Shown here: positions 5,014 to 7,265 of the stretch, one piece after another
Layout of the letters: every line of letters starts with the position of its first letter
How positions within the stretch are numbered: the first letter of the stretch is position 1
Origin: Actinomycetota bacterium
GTDB lineage: Bacteria; Actinomycetota; Thermoleophilia; Gaiellales; Gaiellaceae
Assembly: GCA_005884155.1 (NCBI GenBank)
Contig: VAXD01000091.1
Coordinates: forward strand, 1-7,265
DNA: 7,265 bases
Reading direction: 5' to 3'
The notes under the pieces: model-generated
The model's input: the letters and a program-made list of their open reading frames with translations, nothing else
Told to the model about the DNA's origin: nothing
Database searches by the model: none
Translations under genes and position numbers: made by a program

Positions 5014-5292
5014 ATGGCCGAGGCGAAGAGCTTCAGCGCAGACGAGGCGCGGCGGATCGGCGAGCAAATCGGGATCGCGTGGGGCAGTGCCCCGTTCGAC
5101 GTCGAACAGTTCCGCTCCGGGATGGACGTCGAGCTCGAGCACGGCCTCCACGACCCGGAGACGAACGTGACCAACGATGACGCCGTCACCACAGGCAGGA
5201 TCGCGCTCGCGCACCTGAACGAGTTCCCGGACTACTACACGCGCCTCGAAAAGATGGAAGAAGACGCGAAGCGCGAGCACGGCACCGCGTAG
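5014..5292 (+). CDS. DUF5661-like protein
   Basis: A 92-aa soluble protein opening with KSFSADEARRIGEQIGI, followed by FDVEQFRSGMDVELEHG and ending LAHLNEFPDYYTRLEKMEEDA. These blocks match, from memory, a conserved small family of unknown function (DUF5661). It has no signal peptide or membrane segment, is acidic and looks largely helical. The ATG at 5014 is preferred over the in-frame TTG at 4969, because the extension would only translate the palindromic repeat and because a -10 hexamer lies 7 nt before the ATG. Its TAG stop (5290-5292) forms the first half of the -10 of the following gene. No function is assigned. Confidence 0.8.
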   Translation: MAEAKSFSADEARRIGEQIGIAWGSAPFDVEQFRSGMDVELEHGLHDPETNVTNDDAVTTGRIALAHLNEFPDYYTRLEKMEEDAKREHGTA

Positions 5293-5295
5293 ACT
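5290..5295 (+). promoter_or_regulatory. -10-like TAGACT overlapping a stop codon
   Basis: TAGACT ends 6 nt before the ATG at 5302. Its first three bases are the stop of the preceding gene. A weak CGAGG lies too close to the ATG to be a well-spaced Shine-Dalgarno. Confidence 0.35.
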
Positions 5296-5301
5296 CGAGG
5301 T

Positions 5302-5514
5302 ATGGGAATCGGTTCCTGGTGGAAGAAACTCACGAAGCGCGAGGACGCGGAAGCGATGCGCGAGGCCGAGCAGCGGTCGTACGAGTCGCCGGAGGAGCGG
5401 CGGATCACCTCGGGCGACATCGAGGGCCTCAAGGACGACGAGTTCGTCGCACGAGGCGCGCACGAGCCGAACATCGAAGCCGCCGAGCGCCTGGGCGAGG
5501 GCGACGACGAGTAG
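5302..5514 (+). CDS. Hypothetical 70-aa charged protein
   Basis: Starts MGIGSWWKKLTKREDAEAM and continues with a highly charged, probably helical stretch (REAEQRSYESPEERRITSGDIEGLKDDEF), ending in an acidic tail (EGDDE). The basic, Trp-containing N terminus followed by an acidic body suggests a small soluble protein that might touch the membrane or a partner, but no fold or function is recognised. It lies 9 bp after the DUF5661-like gene on the same strand, so the two may be expressed together. It converges on the molybdoenzyme gene across the triple palindrome (5524-5562). Coding status rests on its in-frame position, leaderless-style upstream site and non-random composition. Confidence 0.65.
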   Translation: MGIGSWWKKLTKREDAEAMREAEQRSYESPEERRITSGDIEGLKDDEFVARGAHEPNIEAAERLGEGDDE

Positions 5515-5523
5515 CGCCGACCC

Positions 5524-5562
5524 GGGTCTGACCCCGGGTCAGACCCCGGTGACCGTCACCGG
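5524..5562. repeat. Repeat copy D: three consecutive palindromes between convergent genes
   Basis: GGGTC-T-GACCC (5524-5534) and GGGTC-A-GACCC (5536-5546) are each palindromic and complementary to each other, so together they can form an 11-bp stem around C5535. They are followed by CCGGTGAC-C-GTCACCGG (5546-5562), a perfect 8-bp stem. All have a one-base centre like copies A-C. The molybdoenzyme's stop (TGA, 5541-5539) lies inside the second palindrome, and its last codons lie in the third. The block starts 9 nt after the TAG of the convergent 70-aa gene. It may act as a bidirectional terminator. Confidence 0.75.
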
Positions 5563-6559
5563 CACGCGCTGCACCGAGTTGTTCGCGTAACCGCCGAGGT
5601 TCCACGGCGTCTCGAGCGGCTGCTCGTTCCCGGCCTCGTCGCGGGCCCGTGAGCAGAGCAGGTACTCGCCCGGCTCCGCCTGCCAGCGGTAGCGCCAGCC
5701 CCGCCACGCCCAGCGCCCCTCGGCCGGCTCGAGCTCCGCGTCGTCCCACGTCTCGCCTCCGTCGGCACTGACCTCGACTCGCGCGATGGGCGCGAGCCCG
5801 GACCAGGCGCGGCCCTCGACGACGACCTCGCCCGGGGATCCCGGGCGGCACGAAGAGCGAGCGCGGAACGATCCGCTCCACCGGCGTCCCCTCCTCGTCC
5901 TCGGTCTGGCGAAGGCGGTAACCCGACGCCTGCTGGTAGCCCGTGAATGGCACGTCCAGGACGTCGATCTCCGCGAGCCATTTGACGCTCGTCATCCCGT
6001 ACCAGCCCGGGACGACCAGGCGCACGGGGAAACCGTGCTGCGGCGGGAGCGGCCCGCCGTTCATCTCGTACGCGAGCAGCACGTCCTCGCGAAACGCGTC
6101 CTCGACGGTGAGGCTCCGCTGGTAGCGCTGGTCGATCCCGCCCTCGATGCCGCGGTCGATCCCGGTGAAGAGGATCTCGACGGCGCCCTCCCCCACGCCC
6201 GCCTCCTCCAGCACGGGCCGAAGCGGCGTTCCCGCCCACCGCGCCGTTCCGACCGCCTCGAGCAGCCACGGCTGGCTGACCGGGCGCGGCTCGAGCCGTG
6301 CCCGGCCGTTGCCCGCGCACTCCATCGTCACAGCGAGCTCCACCCCGGGGCGCCGCCGCAGCTCGTCGAGCCCGAGCGAGAGCTCGCGCTCGCCGCGGAC
6401 ACGCAACCGCCACGAAGCCGCATCGACCTGAGGCACGTCGTAGTGGATCAGCAAGTAGTGCAGCCCCACCGGCGTCACGTCGTAGCGCAGCGCCTCGAGC
6501 GGCATCCCGTGGTTCCGCGCCGCGAGCTGGAGCTCCTCGAGGCTGATCCCTTCCGCCAC
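5539..6559 (-). CDS. Sulfite-oxidase-family molybdopterin oxidoreductase (frameshifted)
   Basis: About 339 aa if repaired. The N-terminal molybdopterin domain (about 30-200) has Cys81 in TMECAGNGRARLEPR as the molybdenum ligand, then GTARWAGTPLRPVLEEAG, GIDRGIEGG, YEMNGGPLPPQHGFPVRLVVPGWYGMTSVKWL and FTGYQQ. The C-terminal dimerisation domain continues in another frame (EVVVEGRAWSGLAPIARVEV ... SADGGETWDDAELEP ... TPWNLGGYANNSVQRVPV). The switch follows PPGIPG near residue 243, at a GGGG run (5834-5837, + strand); removing one base restores a single frame to the TGA at 5541-5539. No Tat signal is visible, so the enzyme is probably cytoplasmic. The start is GTG at 6559, preceded by TAGGCT. The substrate is not determinable. 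A sequencing error, a real mutation and recoding are all possible. Confidence 0.88.
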
Positions 6560-6565
6560 GCCCTG

Positions 6566-6571
6566 AGCCTA
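6566..6571 (-). promoter_or_regulatory. -10-like TAGGCT of the molybdoenzyme gene
   Basis: On the minus strand TAGGCT ends 6 nt before the GTG at 6559, with no Shine-Dalgarno between them (leaderless style). TTCGGC (6594-6589) at a 17-bp spacing is only a weak -35. Confidence 0.45.
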
Positions 6572-6601
6572 ACGCGAGCGGCGAATGAGCCGAATGGCCC
6601 A

Positions 6602-6631
6602 TTGACACGCCCCTCTCGGTCCCGCGAGGCT
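6602..6631 (+). promoter_or_regulatory. Promoter with TTGACA -35 and GAGGCT -10
   Basis: TTGACA (6602-6607), an 18-bp spacer and GAGGCT (6626-6631), ending 6 nt before the GTG at 6638. This is the only textbook -35 seen in the window. A small palindrome, AATGG-C-CCATT (6593-6603), overlaps its first bases and could be an operator, though it is short. Confidence 0.6.
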
Positions 6632-6637
6632 GCGCCA

Positions 6638-6793
6638 GTGAGCCACACCCAGATCTTCATCTGGTGCGTCGTCCTGATCGTCCTCGAGTGGAACCACTTC
6701 AAGTGGATCTGGTGGACGTACTGGGACTGCAGAAGCTGCGGCGCCAAGAACAAGGACTGCGGCTGCCGCTCGAAGTGGCTCATGCTGCTCTGA
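6638..6793 (+). CDS. 51-aa Trp/Cys-rich membrane-anchored peptide
   Basis: A GTG-started frame of 51 residues. Residues 6-17 form a short hydrophobic helix (IFIWCVVLIVLE), followed by an aromatic belt with five tryptophans (W18, W23, W25, W26, W29; seven in the whole peptide). A cysteine cluster then reads C31-x2-C34-x6-C41-x-C43, a possible zinc or iron-sulfur knuckle, and the tail is basic/hydrophobic (KWLMLL). It has a well-placed TTGACA/GAGGCT promoter and is divergent from the molybdoenzyme, with 78 bp between the starts. The family is not recognised. A small membrane-tethered metal-binding protein is the most that the residues support; a redox link to the molybdoenzyme or the downstream membrane protein is only suggested by position. 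Confidence 0.7.
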   Translation: MSHTQIFIWCVVLIVLEWNHFKWIWWTYWDCRSCGAKNKDCGCRSKWLMLL

Positions 6794-6803
6794 AGTTCTC
6801 TTA

Positions 6804-6819
6804 GAGACCTCTCAGTCTC
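6804..6819 (+). terminator. Small hairpin after the 51-aa gene
   Basis: GAGAC - CTCTCA - GTCTC forms a 5-bp stem 10 nt after the TGA, followed by GTTTGCTT. The short T run makes it a weak candidate intrinsic terminator, or just a spacer before the next gene. Confidence 0.3.
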
Positions 6820-6837
6820 GTTTGCTTCAGTGATTGC

Positions 6838-7265
6838 GTGGACGATCCGCGGATCGAAGCCAACGAACGCCTGACCGCGACGACGGCGACGGTGCTGCTC
6901 GCGCTGCTCGCGGTCGAAGGCTTCACGGTCCTTTCGATCGGCCAGCTCCTGTCGCTGCACATCATCGTCGGGCTGCTCCTGATTCCACCGGTGGCGCTGA
7001 AGCTCGCGAGCATCGGCTACCGGTTCCTGCGCTACTACACGGGCGACGCCGGCTTCGTCGCGAAAGGCCCGCCGCACCTCATCATGCGCTTACTGGCTCC
7101 GCTGCTCGTGGTCTCGACCGTAGTCTTGTTCGGAACCGGCGTGGCGCTCCTGACGCTCGGGCCGCACCGCCACCGCGACCTGATCCTCGGCCTGCACAAG
7201 GCGAGCTTCATCGCGTGGCTGGTCGTGACCGGAATCCACGTCCTCGTCTACGCGCCGCGGCTTCC
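6838..7265 (+). CDS. Multi-pass membrane protein with conserved-looking histidines (partial)
   Basis: The frame is open from the GTG at 6838 to the window edge (142 codons, no stop), so the 3' end is missing. There is a short polar N terminus (VDDPRIEANERL) and then four hydrophobic segments at about 15-32, 38-58, 84-107 and 118-138. His41 sits at the start of helix 2, and His120 (GLHKASFIAW) and His134 (GIHVLVY) in helix 4. A charged loop containing RYYTGDAGFVAKGPPH lies between helices 2 and 3. Paired intramembrane histidines suggest a b-type heme protein of the cytochrome b561/ferric-reductase-like kind, but this is inference. The in-frame stop at 6802-6804 and the lack of other start codons support the GTG. 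It lies 44 bp after the Trp/Cys-rich peptide on the same strand, possibly co-expressed. Confidence 0.75.
   Translation, partial: MDDPRIEANERLTATTATVLLALLAVEGFTVLSIGQLLSLHIIVGLLLIPPVALKLASIGYRFLRYYTGDAGFVAKGPPHLIMRLLAPLLVVSTVVLFGTGVALLTLGPHRHRDLILGLHKASFIAWLVVTGIHVLVYAPRL

Noticed and set aside
5429..5833. Continuation of the molybdoenzyme frame to a stop at 5429
   Set aside because: After PPGIPG this frame gives Arg/Gly-rich nonsense and overlaps the convergent 70-aa gene; the conserved C-terminal domain is in another frame ending at 5539.
5831..5841. CCCGGGGATCC resembles a cloning-vector polylinker
   Set aside because: The flanking sequence is conserved molybdoenzyme coding sequence on both sides, so it is chance similarity and not vector contamination.
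5786..6637. Upstream extension of the 51-aa peptide frame through the molybdoenzyme region
   Set aside because: It would be antisense to conserved molybdoenzyme sequence; the promoter and GTG at 6638 define the real short gene.
1..7265. CRISPR array, tRNA/rRNA genes, riboswitch, intact insertion sequence
   Set aside because: No regularly spaced repeats, no cloverleaf or rRNA sequence, no transposase frame and no recognisable aptamer were found on either strand by eye.

Overview
The window is a GC-rich chromosomal segment, most likely from an actinomycete-like bacterium. Evidence: strong G/C third positions, frequent GTG/TTG starts, a F420/PPOX-type oxidoreductase, and many genes that start a few bases after a TAG-type -10 hexamer with no Shine-Dalgarno (leaderless style). 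A deep actinobacterial lineage such as Thermoleophilia is my guess and is not proven by the sequence. There are no RNA genes, CRISPR arrays or intact transposases.

Layout: (1) 3-92 (+) is the C-terminal tail of a PLP-dependent decarboxylase. It converges on a minus-strand pair: an HMG-CoA lyase (244-1095) directly abutting a PPOX/F420 oxidoreductase (1096-1497). A perfect 9-bp hairpin (152-176) lies at the junction. (2) Divergent from that pair is a beta-lactamase-fold serine hydrolase (1537-2598, +). It converges on a major-facilitator transporter (2706-4058, -), and two direct-repeat palindromic elements fill the 107-bp gap. (3) Divergent from the transporter is a Nudix-winged-helix regulator of the NrtR type (4079-4780, +). 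The transporter closely resembles NiaP-type niacin carriers, so this looks like a vitamin B3/NAD uptake-and-control divergon. A 27-bp near-perfect palindrome (4067-4093) covers the regulator's -10 and start codon and is the obvious operator candidate. (4) Three small genes follow on +: a 30-aa membrane peptide (4842-4934), a DUF5661-like protein (5014-5292) and a charged 70-aa protein (5302-5514). (5) These converge on a sulfite-oxidase-family molybdoenzyme (5539-6559, -) whose frame is broken by one extra base in a G run near 5834-5837. (6) Divergent from it are a Trp/Cys-rich 51-aa membrane peptide (6638-6793, +) with a good -35/-10 promoter, and a partial multi-pass, His-containing membrane protein running off the end (6838-7265, +).

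Two signals cut across these genes. One is a family of short palindromes (GGTGCC-A-GGCACC, GGTGTC-C-GACACC, GGGTC-N-GACCC) with an associated GTGACGAAAG-type box. Copies sit beside or across stop codons, and two copies supply the stop and last residues of a protein. The other is a recurring TAGRCT/TAGGTT hexamer 6-9 nt before start codons. The best candidate for an interesting system is the NrtR/NiaP-like divergon with its palindrome. The repeat family and the molybdoenzyme/small-peptide/membrane-protein cluster come next.
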